Shown here in pieces: positions 1-8,977 of a stretch of 64,000 nt of DNA. Origin of the DNA: JAPXSY01 sp033812795 (GTDB lineage Bacteria > Verrucomicrobiota > Kiritimatiellia > RFP12 > UBA1067). The position numbers and the translations under genes were made by a program. The stretch covers positions 29,996-93,995 of the forward strand of contig JAPXSY010000004.1 of the NCBI GenBank assembly GCA_033812795.1, given 5' to 3'. The notes under the pieces are model-generated. The model had not been told where the DNA came from. It searched no databases and saw only the letters and a program-made list of their open reading frames with translations. Positions within the stretch are counted from its first letter, which is position 1. Every line of letters starts with the position of its first letter.

Positions 1-1188
1 CGGGATGTTGACGGACAGGTCCATCATCTCTGTTTCAAAGCGCTCGCCGTATTTGAGCAGTTTGTTATCCCAGTCGCTCATGCGGAAGCCCATGGACTGC
101 TTTTCTTGGGTCTCTTTGAACGAGGCATAGAGTTTGATCATGGCGTCCATGATCGTGCGGTGGTCTTCGCGCGTGTCTTTATTGACCTGCTGCTTGAGGC
201 GGCTCAGCGAGCCGAAGGGCTCGATGCGTCCGTCACGCAGGTAGAACTGCCCCTCGGTGATGTAGCCGGTGTTGTCCGGCACCGGGTGGGTGACGTCGTC
301 ACCGGGCATGGTCGTGGCCGCGAGGATGGTGATGGAACCCGCGCCCTCGAAGTCGACCGCCTTCTCATACCGCGCGGCGAGTTGCGAGTAAAGATCGCCC
401 GGGTAACCGCGGTTGGAGGGGATCTGCTCCATGGTGATGGCGATCTCCTTGAGCGCATCGGCGAAGTTGGTCATGTCGGTCAGCAGCACCAGCACCTTTT
501 TGCCCTGCAAGGCAAACTGCTCGGCTGCGGCCAGCGCGATGTCCGGCACCAGCGTACACTCGACGATCGGGTCGGCGGCGGTATGCACGAACATGACGGT
601 GCGCGAGAGCGCGCCGCTCTCATCCAGCGTGTCGCGGAAGGCGAGGTAGTCATCGTGCTTGAGCCCCATGCCGCCGAGGATGATGATGTCGACCTCGGCT
701 TGCAAGGCGATACGCGCGAGCAGGGCGTTGTAGGGTTCGCCGGCGCGGGCGAAGATCGGCAGCTTTTGCGATTCAACCAGCGAGTTGAAGACATCGATCA
801 TCGGGATATTGGTGCGCACCATGTTACGCGGGATGATGCGCTTGGCCGGGTTGACCGAAGGTGTGCCGACATCGATCAGATTGTCGGTCAGCGCGGGGCC
901 GCCGTCGCGCGGCACGGCGCTGCCGGTGAAGGCGCGGCCGAGCAGCGCATCCGAAAACGGGACGCGCATAGGCCTGCCCAGAAAGCGCACCTTGCCGTCG
1001 GTCGCGATACCGCGCGCCCCGGCGAAGACTTGCAGGGTGACGGTGTCGCCATCAAGCTTGATGACCTGCGCCAACGACGTGCCGCTCCGCGAGGAGACTT
1101 CGGCGAGTTCGCGGTATTTTACCCCCCGTGCGCGCAGCGTGATGACGCTACCCGACAGGTTGTCAATCATATGGTAAATTTTATGCAT
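1..1188 (-). CDS. atpB: V-type ATP synthase subunit B (3' end cut by window edge)
   Basis: Non-catalytic nucleotide-binding subunit of the V1/A1 headpiece, which alternates with subunit A in the hexamer. The frame is open from an ATG at 1188 to the window edge, giving 396 residues; the family is usually about 430-470, so only the C-terminus is missing. Recognisable segments are MHKIYHMIDNLSGSV at the start, IIPRNMVRTNIPMIDVFN, GGMGLKHDDYLAFRDTL and MEQIPSNRGYPGDLYSQLA. The start overlaps the last codons and stop of subunit A by 8 bp, and AGGAGG at 1195-1200 lies inside the subunit A gene, so the two are translationally linked. Identification is firm by sequence pattern and by position after E, DUF2764 and A. 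Confidence 0.95.
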   Translation of the reverse strand, partial: MHKIYHMIDNLSGSVITLRARGVKYRELAEVSSRSGTSLAQVIKLDGDTVTLQVFAGARGIATDGKVRFLGRPMRVPFSDALLGRAFTGSAVPRDGGPALTDNLIDVGTPSVNPAKRIIPRNMVRTNIPMIDVFNSLVESQKLPIFARAGEPYNALLARIALQAEVDIIILGGMGLKHDDYLAFRDTLDESGALSRTVMFVHTAADPIVECTLVPDIALAAAEQFALQGKKVLVLLTDMTNFADALKEIAITMEQIPSNRGYPGDLYSQLAARYEKAVDFEGAGSITILAATTMPGDDVTHPVPDNTGYITEGQFYLRDGRIEPFGSLSRLKQQVNKDTREDHRTIMDAMIKLYASFKETQEKQSMGFRMSDWDNKLLKYGERFETEMMDLSVNIP

Positions 1189-2932
1189 GCGTGACCTCCT
1201 TAAGCATCTTGGCCAGCGCCTCCTTGCGGGTAATGTATTCCGGCGTGTTTTGAACGGTCATGTTCCAGTCGATGAAGCTCTGCGAAAGCTGCTGGAAAAA
1301 CTTACGGGCCGCAGCCTTGTCGTCAAAAGCGTATGAGGCGGTTATGGTCTGTTCCACCATGTCGAACATCTCGCGCTGGCGCTCCGCTGGCGAGGCGGCG
1401 TCGATGTCGTTGAAAGCATTCTGTTGGAGGTACACGGCGTCGATGAACTCGCTTTTCAGATAGGTGATGAAGTCGGCGATGTTGGTGCCTTCTTCACCGA
1501 CCACCTTCATCATCTGGGCTACTTCGTTGCCTTGGCGCAGGACTGCGCGCGCCTGCGCGACGCGATTTTTATCGATGATACTGTTGTATTGGCTCCAGCT
1601 CTCCAGCGGGTCGATGGCTGGAAAGCGGCGCGCGTCGGAGCGTGCGCGGGAGAGGCCGTGGAAAGCACCGACAACTTTGAGCGTGGCCTGCGTGACCGGC
1701 TCGTCGAAGTTGCCGCCTGCGGGCGAGACCGTGCCGCCGATGGTGACCGAGCCGGTTGAGCCGTCCTTGAGCCTCACCAGACCGGCGCGTTCGTAGAAGT
1801 TGGAAATGAGCGATTCGAGATAGGCGGGGAAGGCTTCCTCGCCGGGGATCTCCTCCAGACGGCCCGAGAGTTCGCGTAGCGCCTGCGCCCAACGCGAGGT
1901 CGAATCTGCCAGCAGCAACACGTTCAGCCCCATCTGGCGGTAATAGCTTGCGATGGTGACGGCGGTGTAGACCGAGGCCTCGCGCGCCGCCACCGGCATG
2001 GATGAGGTGTTGCAGATGATGACGGTGCGGTCCATCAGGCTTTTACCGGTGCGCGGGTCTTCCAGTTCGGGGAACTCGCGCAGGGTTTCCACCACCTCGC
2101 CCGCGCGTTCACCGCAAGCGGCGAACACCACGATGTCCACGTCGGCATAACGCGAGGTGAGCTGTTGCAGCACGGTCTTGCCGGCGCCGAAGGGGCCGGG
2201 GATACAGTAGGTGCCGCCGAGCGCGACCGGGAAAAAGGTGTCGATCGAGCGCACACGGGTGGTCATGGTGTCCTTAGGCATCAGTCTTTCCGCGAAGCAG
2301 GTGACCGGCAATTTGACCGGCCAGCGTTGCAGCATGGTGACGCTGTGGTCGTTGCCGCCTTCATCCGTGATGACGGCGATCTCGTCCTCGACTCTGTATT
2401 TACCGGCGTTTTTGACGCTTTTGACCGTGAAGACTCCCTGCATGGCGAAAGGCACCATGATGCGGTGCTTGAAAATACCTTCGGGCACGGTGCCCAGCGT
2501 CTCGCCCGCTGTCAGACGGTCGCCGGGTTTGGCGACCGGCGTGAAATCCCATTGTACGTCGCGGTCAATGGCGTTGAGGTAGGTGCCGCGCTGCAAGAAA
2601 AAGCCGCATTGCTCGGCGAGGCGGGGCAGGGGGTTCTGCAGACCGTCGTAAATCTGCGTGAGCAACCCCGGGGCCAACTCAGCGGAGAGCAAGTGGCCGG
2701 TGAACGTCACCGCATCGCCGATACTCAGATCGCGCGTGTCCTCGAAGACCTGCATGTCCGCAACGCGACCGCGTATGCGTACGATCTCGCTCATCAGGCG
2801 CTGTTCCGTGCCGTCTTCTTGGCGCACTTGCGCGAACCCGACTTCGTTCTGCGCGACCGCACCGTCGAACGCGACAGTGATCATGTTTCCGTTGACACCT
2901 ACGACTTTACCTGTAGTTTCCATATGGCTCAC
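1181..2932 (-). CDS. atpA: V-type ATP synthase subunit A (catalytic)
   Basis: Catalytic subunit of the V/A-type ATPase, coupling ATP turnover to H+ or Na+ movement. It has 583 residues, the normal length. The N-terminal beta-barrel begins METTGKVVGVNGN, the P-loop GPFGAGKT is near residues 247-253, and the Walker B region LLLADSTSRWA lies near residue 340, followed by EIPGEEAFPAYL. It shares an ATGA overlap with the upstream DUF2764 gene; Met4 is an alternative start. The sequence does not reveal the coupling ion, because the K and I subunits lie outside the window. Confidence 0.97.
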   Translation of the reverse strand: MSHMETTGKVVGVNGNMITVAFDGAVAQNEVGFAQVRQEDGTEQRLMSEIVRIRGRVADMQVFEDTRDLSIGDAVTFTGHLLSAELAPGLLTQIYDGLQNPLPRLAEQCGFFLQRGTYLNAIDRDVQWDFTPVAKPGDRLTAGETLGTVPEGIFKHRIMVPFAMQGVFTVKSVKNAGKYRVEDEIAVITDEGGNDHSVTMLQRWPVKLPVTCFAERLMPKDTMTTRVRSIDTFFPVALGGTYCIPGPFGAGKTVLQQLTSRYADVDIVVFAACGERAGEVVETLREFPELEDPRTGKSLMDRTVIICNTSSMPVAAREASVYTAVTIASYYRQMGLNVLLLADSTSRWAQALRELSGRLEEIPGEEAFPAYLESLISNFYERAGLVRLKDGSTGSVTIGGTVSPAGGNFDEPVTQATLKVVGAFHGLSRARSDARRFPAIDPLESWSQYNSIIDKNRVAQARAVLRQGNEVAQMMKVVGEEGTNIADFITYLKSEFIDAVYLQQNAFNDIDAASPAERQREMFDMVEQTITASYAFDDKAAARKFFQQLSQSFIDWNMTVQNTPEYITRKEALAKMLKEVTHA

Positions 2933-3480
2933 GATTCGGTTTGCGGAATAGCCTCAGCGTTGTCCGCCGGCTTGATTTCCGCCAGTTGCTCGAAATGCTC
3001 CGTCCCGGCCTTGGTATCCCATTCCGCCTGCCGGGCTAGGATGCGGAGTTTTATTGCGTATGCGAAGACCGCGTTTTTGCACAGGGGGTCCGGCCCTTGC
3101 AACTCATCCACGATTGTCCAGCATATCCGGTCAAGCGCCTTCTCGCGTTGCAGGGGATCGGAACTCTGAAAAGCTTCTTCCACCAGATTCTCGATCCAGA
3201 CTTCGACCCTGTGGCTGTAGCGCAGCCAAGGCTCTTCATCCGCACCAGAGCGCTGCGCGCGCTTATAGGCGACCGCATTACGCAAGATGGTCATGTGGTC
3301 CTGCCATTTACGTGCGAAAGGATGATCCGGGGTCTCGCCTTTCAGCAGGCTTTCGACAACCTGCACATCTGCTGCGTCAAGCTGTTCGCGGCACATTCCA
3401 ACGAACCCAGTTTGTGTAATACCGGGTTCAGTGCCTAAATTCAGCATCGGCAGAGAAGAAAGAAGGTAAATCAGGCTCAT
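2929..3480 (-). CDS. DUF2764 family protein of the V-ATPase operon
   Basis: Protein of 183 residues beginning MSLIYLLSSLPMLNLG, which matches my recollection of the DUF2764 opening (YLISSLPML type). In Chlamydiae and Spirochaetes such a gene sits between V-ATPase subunits E and A, exactly as here. Its biochemical role is not established; an assembly or stalk role is plausible from its constant position. It is soluble, charged and mostly helical by composition, with no signal peptide or transmembrane segment. It has 4-bp ATGA overlaps with both neighbours, indicating one tightly coupled transcript. Confidence 0.8.
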   Translation of the reverse strand: MSLIYLLSSLPMLNLGTEPGITQTGFVGMCREQLDAADVQVVESLLKGETPDHPFARKWQDHMTILRNAVAYKRAQRSGADEEPWLRYSHRVEVWIENLVEEAFQSSDPLQREKALDRICWTIVDELQGPDPLCKNAVFAYAIKLRILARQAEWDTKAGTEHFEQLAEIKPADNAEAIPQTES

Positions 3481-4064
3481 GGCTTCATCAATGCCGCCAA
3501 GCGCGGGCGGAGGCGCTTGGCGAGGGCGTCAGCTACCGCGTCGCCGGTAAACGAGTGTTCGATGCGTCCTTCTGATAAGCGCACGCGGAATCCGCTGGTA
3601 GCGGTTTTGTCGGTTAATATCTCCAGCCCGTTTTTCGCCTCGGCGGCAAGCTTGGCGCGCAGGGTTTCGGCCAGTTTCTCGCCCGCGGCCAGTTCTACCG
3701 GCTCTTCCCCGTTCAAATAATTCTTAACAGCGGCTTGGGCCAACTCCGTTACGACCGGCTCTTGCGCCAGTGCCTGATTGACTTCGGTGAGCAACAGGTT
3801 GGTGAATAGCGCGGTGACCGTTTTTTCGACCTGTATAACCGTGTCGCGAGCGACTTGGCGCAGCGTTTCCTCGGCGCGCTGTGTGAACGCCTCAGCCTCC
3901 TGCCGCGCTTGCTCGGAAAGCTTATCCGCTTTCTCTTGCGCGGATTTCAAAAGCTCGTCGGCCTTTTTTTGGGCATCTGCGATGATTTTGTCGGCTTCTT
4001 CGCGGGCCTTCTCAATGCCGTCGCGCTGGATTTTCTCTAAAATGGGCTGTAACTCTTGTGTCAT
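3477..4064 (-). CDS. atpE: V-type ATP synthase subunit E
   Basis: Peripheral-stalk subunit linking the V1 head to the membrane sector. Of 195 residues, the first ~90 form a long charged Ala/Lys/Glu/Gln-rich coiled coil (EEADKIIADAQKKADELL region), followed by a globular C-terminal domain, as expected for subunit E. It is the first gene of the operon: AAGGTGATG precedes the ATG, and a sigma70-like promoter lies at 4140-4168. Subunit E normally pairs with subunit G/H, which is not visible here. Confidence 0.93.
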   Translation of the reverse strand: MTQELQPILEKIQRDGIEKAREEADKIIADAQKKADELLKSAQEKADKLSEQARQEAEAFTQRAEETLRQVARDTVIQVEKTVTALFTNLLLTEVNQALAQEPVVTELAQAAVKNYLNGEEPVELAAGEKLAETLRAKLAAEAKNGLEILTDKTATSGFRVRLSEGRIEHSFTGDAVADALAKRLRPRLAALMKP

Positions 4065-4139
4065 GTCATCACCTTAAAGCTGCCTGGAATGGAATTGGAT
4101 CGCTTGCAAACACCCCCATCGCAGGCGAATATCCCCACA

Positions 4140-4168
4140 TTATTAAAAAGTAGTGGTAAGGCGGTCAA
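4140..4168 (-). promoter_or_regulatory. Predicted sigma70-type promoter of the V-ATPase operon
   Basis: On the minus strand TTGACC (4163-4168) is separated by 17 bp from TAATAA (4140-4145), near-consensus boxes upstream of subunit E. The gene-free stretch 4065-4198 otherwise contains only the leader and, towards 4185-4190, a T-run on the plus strand. Confidence 0.6.
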
Positions 4169-4198
4169 GTACGAATCGATTTTTTTTTACGCAGTTGT

Positions 4199-4678
4199 TT
4201 AAAACGGTGTGATCGGTCCGGTGTAGGTGTCGCAGGCCTGTTGGAGCGCCTCCGTATGCTGGTGCATGATACGGATGAGGTGCCGCAGGTCGGTTTCACC
4301 GACGGTTCGGAGAGCGCTGGTTTCTACGGCATGGACCTCGGCTTTCAAGCGTTTCACCTTGTCGAGCCCTCTGCGTGTGAGGCGGATGATCTTGCGGCGG
4401 CGGTCCTGCGGATGCGGCAGGCGGGCAATCAGCCCCTGTTTTTCAAGGCCGTCGAGCAGGGCGGTCACGGTTTGGCGGGGAATCGCCAGTTCGTCAGCCG
4501 CTTCGGCTGCCTCGGCATGTTCGCGGTGGCAGTCGAGATAATCCAGCAGCATATACGTGTTGAGGGGTACCCCCCATTTGAGGAGAAAGAGGTTCGCTTG
4601 ACGGGCAAGTTTATGAAAAACCTCCTTCATCTCACCAGCCAACTGAATGACTGTTTCGTCCTTCATTTCGTTGTGCAT
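4199..4678 (-). CDS. MarR family transcriptional regulator
   Basis: Regulator of 159 residues with a winged helix-turn-helix: recognition region AIPRQTVTALLDGLEKQGLI, then the wing with PHPQDRRRKIIRLT, typical of MarR. It is the last gene of the tolC-adaptor-RND cluster, starting 17 bp after the RND stop; GGAGG lies 6 bp before the ATG. MarR proteins usually repress the linked efflux operon and release DNA on binding a phenolic or other small ligand. The palindrome at 10417-10431 inside the operon promoter is a plausible site. The ligand is unknown. Confidence 0.9.
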   Translation of the reverse strand: MHNEMKDETVIQLAGEMKEVFHKLARQANLFLLKWGVPLNTYMLLDYLDCHREHAEAAEAADELAIPRQTVTALLDGLEKQGLIARLPHPQDRRRKIIRLTRRGLDKVKRLKAEVHAVETSALRTVGETDLRHLIRIMHQHTEALQQACDTYTGPITPF

Positions 4679-4694
4679 ATCGAACCTCCGTGGC

Positions 4695-7600
4695 TCATTT
4701 AGCCCTCCACTTGCGCCGCCAGCCGGTGAACAGCGCGTAAGTCACGGGGAGGAGGGTCAGGGTTAGAATACCCGCCATGAAGATGCCGCCGACCGAGGCG
4801 ACACCGATCCCCACGCGGTTTTCGGAGCCGATGCCCGTGCCGGTCGCCAGCGGGATCATGCCGATGCCGGAGGCCAGAATCACCATGAGCACGGCGCGGA
4901 ACTCTTCGGACATGGCGTTGCGCAAGGCGCGGTGCGGCACCATGCCCGCAGCCAGATTCTGCCCTAGTTTGTCGGCGATCAGAATCGCGGGGTTGACCAC
5001 CACACCGATCAGCATCACGACACCCAACTGCACAAAGATGGAGGCCGACGAACCGGTCATATCCAGTGCCCACATGACGCCGATCAGACCCATCGGTAAC
5101 GTGGTGAGCACGAGGAACATGCGGCGGAAGGATTCCAGCATGGCGGCCAGGGTCAGCAAGGTCAAGAACGCGGCGATTATGATTGCCTCCGTAAAGTCGG
5201 CGATGGCCGTGCCCATCTCTTCGCTGATTCCCGAAAACTCAAGCGTGTAGCCCGGTGGCAGCATGTTTTCGTCGCGGACGGTCTGCATGAGGCGATTGCG
5301 GACATCTCCGAGTTTCGCGTCTTGGGTAATATCACCGACGATTTTGACGGCGCGTTGCTTGTCGTGACGGAAGATCATGACCTTCATTAGGGCGTCGCGC
5401 ACATCCGCTACGGTTTCTAGAGTGACGGCCTGCCCGTCTTTTGTGGGCAGCAGAAATTCGCGGACCTGCTCGCGTCCGGGGATCTCATCGAATTTGACGC
5501 GGATGTCATAGGTACGGTCGCCCCGCTTGTAGTCGGCAGCCTCGATGCCCTCGACATTGGCACGGACCGTCCAGGCGAGCATTTCAGGAGTCACGCCGAT
5601 ATCCGCCATAACGGAACGCTTAGGCAGCACACGGACCTCGCGTTTGGGGTCGCGCACGTTGGTGTCGAGGATGCCCACACCGTCGATTTCGAGGAACCGT
5701 TTCTGTATATTCAGAGCGGTGCGGTCGAGTACGTCTAAGTCGTCGCCCTTGAGCACTAGGTCAAGTTGGAGACTTTGGGTGCCTGTCGTGGCGCCAGGAA
5801 CGGCGGCCGTGGCGATCACGTCGGTTTCATGAGCCAGCAGTCCACGGACTTCTTCCACGCGATCGAAGATCGTCCAGTCGCGATCGGTCTTATCCGTGAA
5901 GAGCAAGATGATCATCGCCAGATAGACGCCCTGATTAGCCTGTCCGCTGTGGGCCTCGGCACGCCCGACCAGTGAGAAAGTGCGCAATCGGTCTTGCAGC
6001 GGCTCAAAGCGTTTTTCGATTTCGTGGACACGCTCAACGGTGTGCTCAAGATCGTAGTACGGCGGGAACTCCAGGCGGACGAAGATCTTGCCGTAGTCAT
6101 TGTTCTCGACGAAGCCCATACTGATGCGCTGCCCACAGATTTTCAAGGTGCCGACAAACAGGAGGATGCCGCCCAAGACGATCAGCGCGGCGAGCCAGCG
6201 GCGTTCGATGATGCGTCTGAGTATCACGGCGTGGAGACGTCCGTAGCGTTGGACGAAGTCGACCCAACGTCCGCCGAAGCGTGCCGCCCAGTTCTGCTTG
6301 CGTTGCGAGGCCGGCCGCATGATGAGGGCACAGAGGATGGGGGTGAGCGTGAAACTGACGAGAATGGAGGCAGCGTTGACGATCAGGGTAGTTCCGGCGA
6401 ATGGCGCGAAGAAACGACCGACCATACTTGTCATCATCGTGATCGGCAACATCACGACCACGTTCGTGCCGGCCGATGCCAGCACCGCCACCGCGACTTC
6501 CGACGTGCCGATGCGCGCCGCTTCCCAACGGTCGGGTATGTCATCAAAGCGTTTGACGACGTTCTCAAGCACCACGATGGAGTTCGAGACCAAGATGCCG
6601 ACCGAAAGGCCGATGGCCAGCAGGGTGGACTGGTTGAGCGTATACCCGGCCAGTCCCATAAAGAAAAGCGAGATGATGATGGTAACCGGCATGGCCAGCG
6701 CGACCACAAACGTGGCGCGGATGTTGACGAGGAAAAGGAATAAGATCGCCGCGCACAGCAGGATGCCGGAGAGGATGTCTTCGATCGTCGCATCCACCGA
6801 TGCCTGCACGTTGCGCGCGTCGTCGTCAACCCAGATCAACTCCATGCCCGGCGGCAAGGTTTTGATCACCTCTTCGTAACGCTTGCGGGACTCTTTGACC
6901 ACGGTAACGGTGTTGCCCTCTGATTTTTTGACTACGCGCATCGCGACACCTTGGCGCCCGTCCAGAAACGCGCGCTCCCGCACCTCTTCCGGCGCGACCC
7001 GCACGGAACCTAGATCCTTGAGGGTGCGGCGTCGGCCATCGCGCGTGGCAACCTCCAGCGTCTCAATCTCCTCAACCGTGTCATATTCCGCGTAAAACCG
7101 TACGTTGTACTCGCTGCCCGCCTCGCGGATACGTCCACCGGGCACGTTGACGATGCTGTTGCGCAACGCAGTGACGATATCCCAACTGGTCAGGCCGGCA
7201 GCGACGACCTTATCGCGATCCAGTTCCACCCAGACTTCGCGCTCGTTGCCGCCGGTGAGTTCGATCTTCTCCACGCCGCGCACGGTGGAAAAACGGTCAT
7301 CCAGCGTGTTGTCGGCGTAGTCATAGAGTTCGTCAACTGGGATGTCTCCGGTCAGGAACATGCTGGCCACGGGAACCGCATTGATGTCCTCCTTTTCAAT
7401 GATCGGACGGTCGGCGGTCTCCGGCAGGTCGGGCAAGACGGCATCCAGTTTTTCCCGTACGTCGTCAGCGGCGACGTTGACGTCCACGCCCATTTCAAAC
7501 TGGAGCACCACCAGACTGATGTTTTCTTGGCAGGAGGAGAAGACATGCTTCAGGCCGTCCAAGCCCGATACCGCGTCCTCGATGTGTTTCGCCACGTCTT

Positions 7601-7781
7601 TTTCCATGTCCTCGGGCGATGCGCCGAGCCAGGTGGTCGTGATCGTGATATAGGGAATATCCACGCTCGGCAGGAACTCGAGGGAGAGTTTGCGCCAGGT
7701 GTTTAATCCCAGCGCGATCAGCGCGATGAGCATACAACTCACAGCGACGGGGCGTTTGGTGGAGGCATTGGCAAGGAACAT
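4695..7781 (-). CDS. RND efflux transporter, HAE1/AcrB type
   Basis: Inner-membrane pump of a tripartite efflux system, 1028 residues, with 12 expected transmembrane segments and two large periplasmic loops. The N-terminus reads MFLANASTKRPVAVSCMLIA, and the first-loop and TM4 regions (AIGLSVGILVSNSIVVLENV) are typical. Unusually, the TM4 pair equivalent to AcrB Asp407/Asp408 is Ser399-Asn400, and the TM10 position equivalent to Lys940 is Asn930 (GVVVNPAILI), so the classical proton-relay residues are missing. It stands between the adaptor gene (53 bp gap) and marR. The substrate cannot be told from sequence. Confidence 0.95.
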   Translation of the reverse strand: MFLANASTKRPVAVSCMLIALIALGLNTWRKLSLEFLPSVDIPYITITTTWLGASPEDMEKDVAKHIEDAVSGLDGLKHVFSSCQENISLVVLQFEMGVDVNVAADDVREKLDAVLPDLPETADRPIIEKEDINAVPVASMFLTGDIPVDELYDYADNTLDDRFSTVRGVEKIELTGGNEREVWVELDRDKVVAAGLTSWDIVTALRNSIVNVPGGRIREAGSEYNVRFYAEYDTVEEIETLEVATRDGRRRTLKDLGSVRVAPEEVRERAFLDGRQGVAMRVVKKSEGNTVTVVKESRKRYEEVIKTLPPGMELIWVDDDARNVQASVDATIEDILSGILLCAAILFLFLVNIRATFVVALAMPVTIIISLFFMGLAGYTLNQSTLLAIGLSVGILVSNSIVVLENVVKRFDDIPDRWEAARIGTSEVAVAVLASAGTNVVVMLPITMMTSMVGRFFAPFAGTTLIVNAASILVSFTLTPILCALIMRPASQRKQNWAARFGGRWVDFVQRYGRLHAVILRRIIERRWLAALIVLGGILLFVGTLKICGQRISMGFVENNDYGKIFVRLEFPPYYDLEHTVERVHEIEKRFEPLQDRLRTFSLVGRAEAHSGQANQGVYLAMIILLFTDKTDRDWTIFDRVEEVRGLLAHETDVIATAAVPGATTGTQSLQLDLVLKGDDLDVLDRTALNIQKRFLEIDGVGILDTNVRDPKREVRVLPKRSVMADIGVTPEMLAWTVRANVEGIEAADYKRGDRTYDIRVKFDEIPGREQVREFLLPTKDGQAVTLETVADVRDALMKVMIFRHDKQRAVKIVGDITQDAKLGDVRNRLMQTVRDENMLPPGYTLEFSGISEEMGTAIADFTEAIIIAAFLTLLTLAAMLESFRRMFLVLTTLPMGLIGVMWALDMTGSSASIFVQLGVVMLIGVVVNPAILIADKLGQNLAAGMVPHRALRNAMSEEFRAVLMVILASGIGMIPLATGTGIGSENRVGIGVASVGGIFMAGILTLTLLPVTYALFTGWRRKWRAK

Positions 7782-7834
7782 AAGTATAGGGGCGTTTAAG
7801 GGTTTAAGATTGAGGTGCCGGAAACGAGGTATGA

Positions 7835-8974
7835 TTAGCGGATGTCTACTGCGACACCGTCAGTGGCTTGGGATTGGCCTTCGACCAAAATCTGCTCGCC
7901 TTCCGCGAGGCCTTCTAGGATTTCGGTCCAGCCGTCATTGCGCAGGCCGGCTTTTACATCGCGCATGTTGGCCTTGCCGTCTTTGACGACAAAGACGACT
8001 GATCGGTTCAGACGCGCCACAATGGAGGCATCCGGTACAGCTAAGCCGTCACGTTTCTCGAACACGAAGGAGAATGAGGCCATGTTTCCGGGGACGGCTG
8101 CAGGATTGTTCTCGATCAGACCTTTCACTTCAAAGGTGCGCAGGATGGCGTCGATCGTCGGGCTGCGGTAGGTGACGGGATAGGAGCCTAGATCCTTTCC
8201 GTCCGCAGAGAGTTTGAAGGTGGCTTTGCCCGGCTCGGCCTCGGGGTAAAGCGTAGCCGGCAGATAGGCGACGGCCTCGACAACGGTAGGATCGTCGATG
8301 CGCAGGACAACCTGTCCGGCGGCGAGATGTTCGCCCGGCTCGGCCGCACGTTTGTTGACAATGCCGGAGATCGGCGCGATGATGCGTGTGTCGTCCAATG
8401 CCTTCTGCGCGATGCGCAGGGCGGCCTCGGCCTGCACGACCCGCGCTTCGGCGAGTTCCACTTCGGCCTTCGTCAGGCGCAGGGCTGCCTGAGTGACGAT
8501 ATACGCAGTTTCGTAAATCTCAAACTCGTTGTCGGTCACGGTGCCTTTTTCATGGAGGCGGCTGTAACGCTTGAAGTCCCGTTCGGCCTTCAGGCTTTCG
8601 GCTGCGGTTTTTTCCGATGCGGCACGGCTGACCGCACAGGCGGCGCGCGCTACGGCCAGATCTTGCTCGGCGGCGGTGACCGCATTGCTCTGTGCGACGG
8701 GATCGACCTGAAACAGGACGGTTTTTCCCGCTTCCACACGATCCCCGTCATCCACCCAAATAGCATCCAGGTTGCCGCCGGTGCGTGCGGCGACATTGGC
8801 GAAGTTCTTGGTCTGGAGCGAGCCTTGCACCAGAAAGCGCCGTTCAAAGTTACGCGCCGCGACCGGCGTGACCTTGACAGGCAGCACTTGTTGCGCAAGC
8901 GATGTCGTAGCGGCGAGCGCGACCGACGCCAACAGCAGATTCATAGGTTTGATAGCAGGTAGGGATACGTGCAT
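7835..8974 (-). CDS. RND efflux periplasmic adaptor subunit (MFP/HlyD type)
   Basis: Membrane-fusion protein of 379 residues joining the RND pump to the TolC channel. A signal segment (MNLLLASVALAATTSLAQQ) is followed by the barrel-sandwich half-motif, a helical hairpin rich in Ala/Glu/Lys (about residues 100-185) and the second lipoyl half (ISGIVNKRAAEPGEHLAAGQ). The C-terminus resembles the membrane-proximal domain (LEGLAEGEQILVEGQ). The ATG is 3 bp after the tolC stop with GAAGGAAGAA in front; Met11 is an alternative start nearer the signal peptide. Confidence 0.93.
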   Translation of the reverse strand: MHVSLPAIKPMNLLLASVALAATTSLAQQVLPVKVTPVAARNFERRFLVQGSLQTKNFANVAARTGGNLDAIWVDDGDRVEAGKTVLFQVDPVAQSNAVTAAEQDLAVARAACAVSRAASEKTAAESLKAERDFKRYSRLHEKGTVTDNEFEIYETAYIVTQAALRLTKAEVELAEARVVQAEAALRIAQKALDDTRIIAPISGIVNKRAAEPGEHLAAGQVVLRIDDPTVVEAVAYLPATLYPEAEPGKATFKLSADGKDLGSYPVTYRSPTIDAILRTFEVKGLIENNPAAVPGNMASFSFVFEKRDGLAVPDASIVARLNRSVVFVVKDGKANMRDVKAGLRNDGWTEILEGLAEGEQILVEGQSQATDGVAVDIR

Positions 8975-8977
8975 GAT

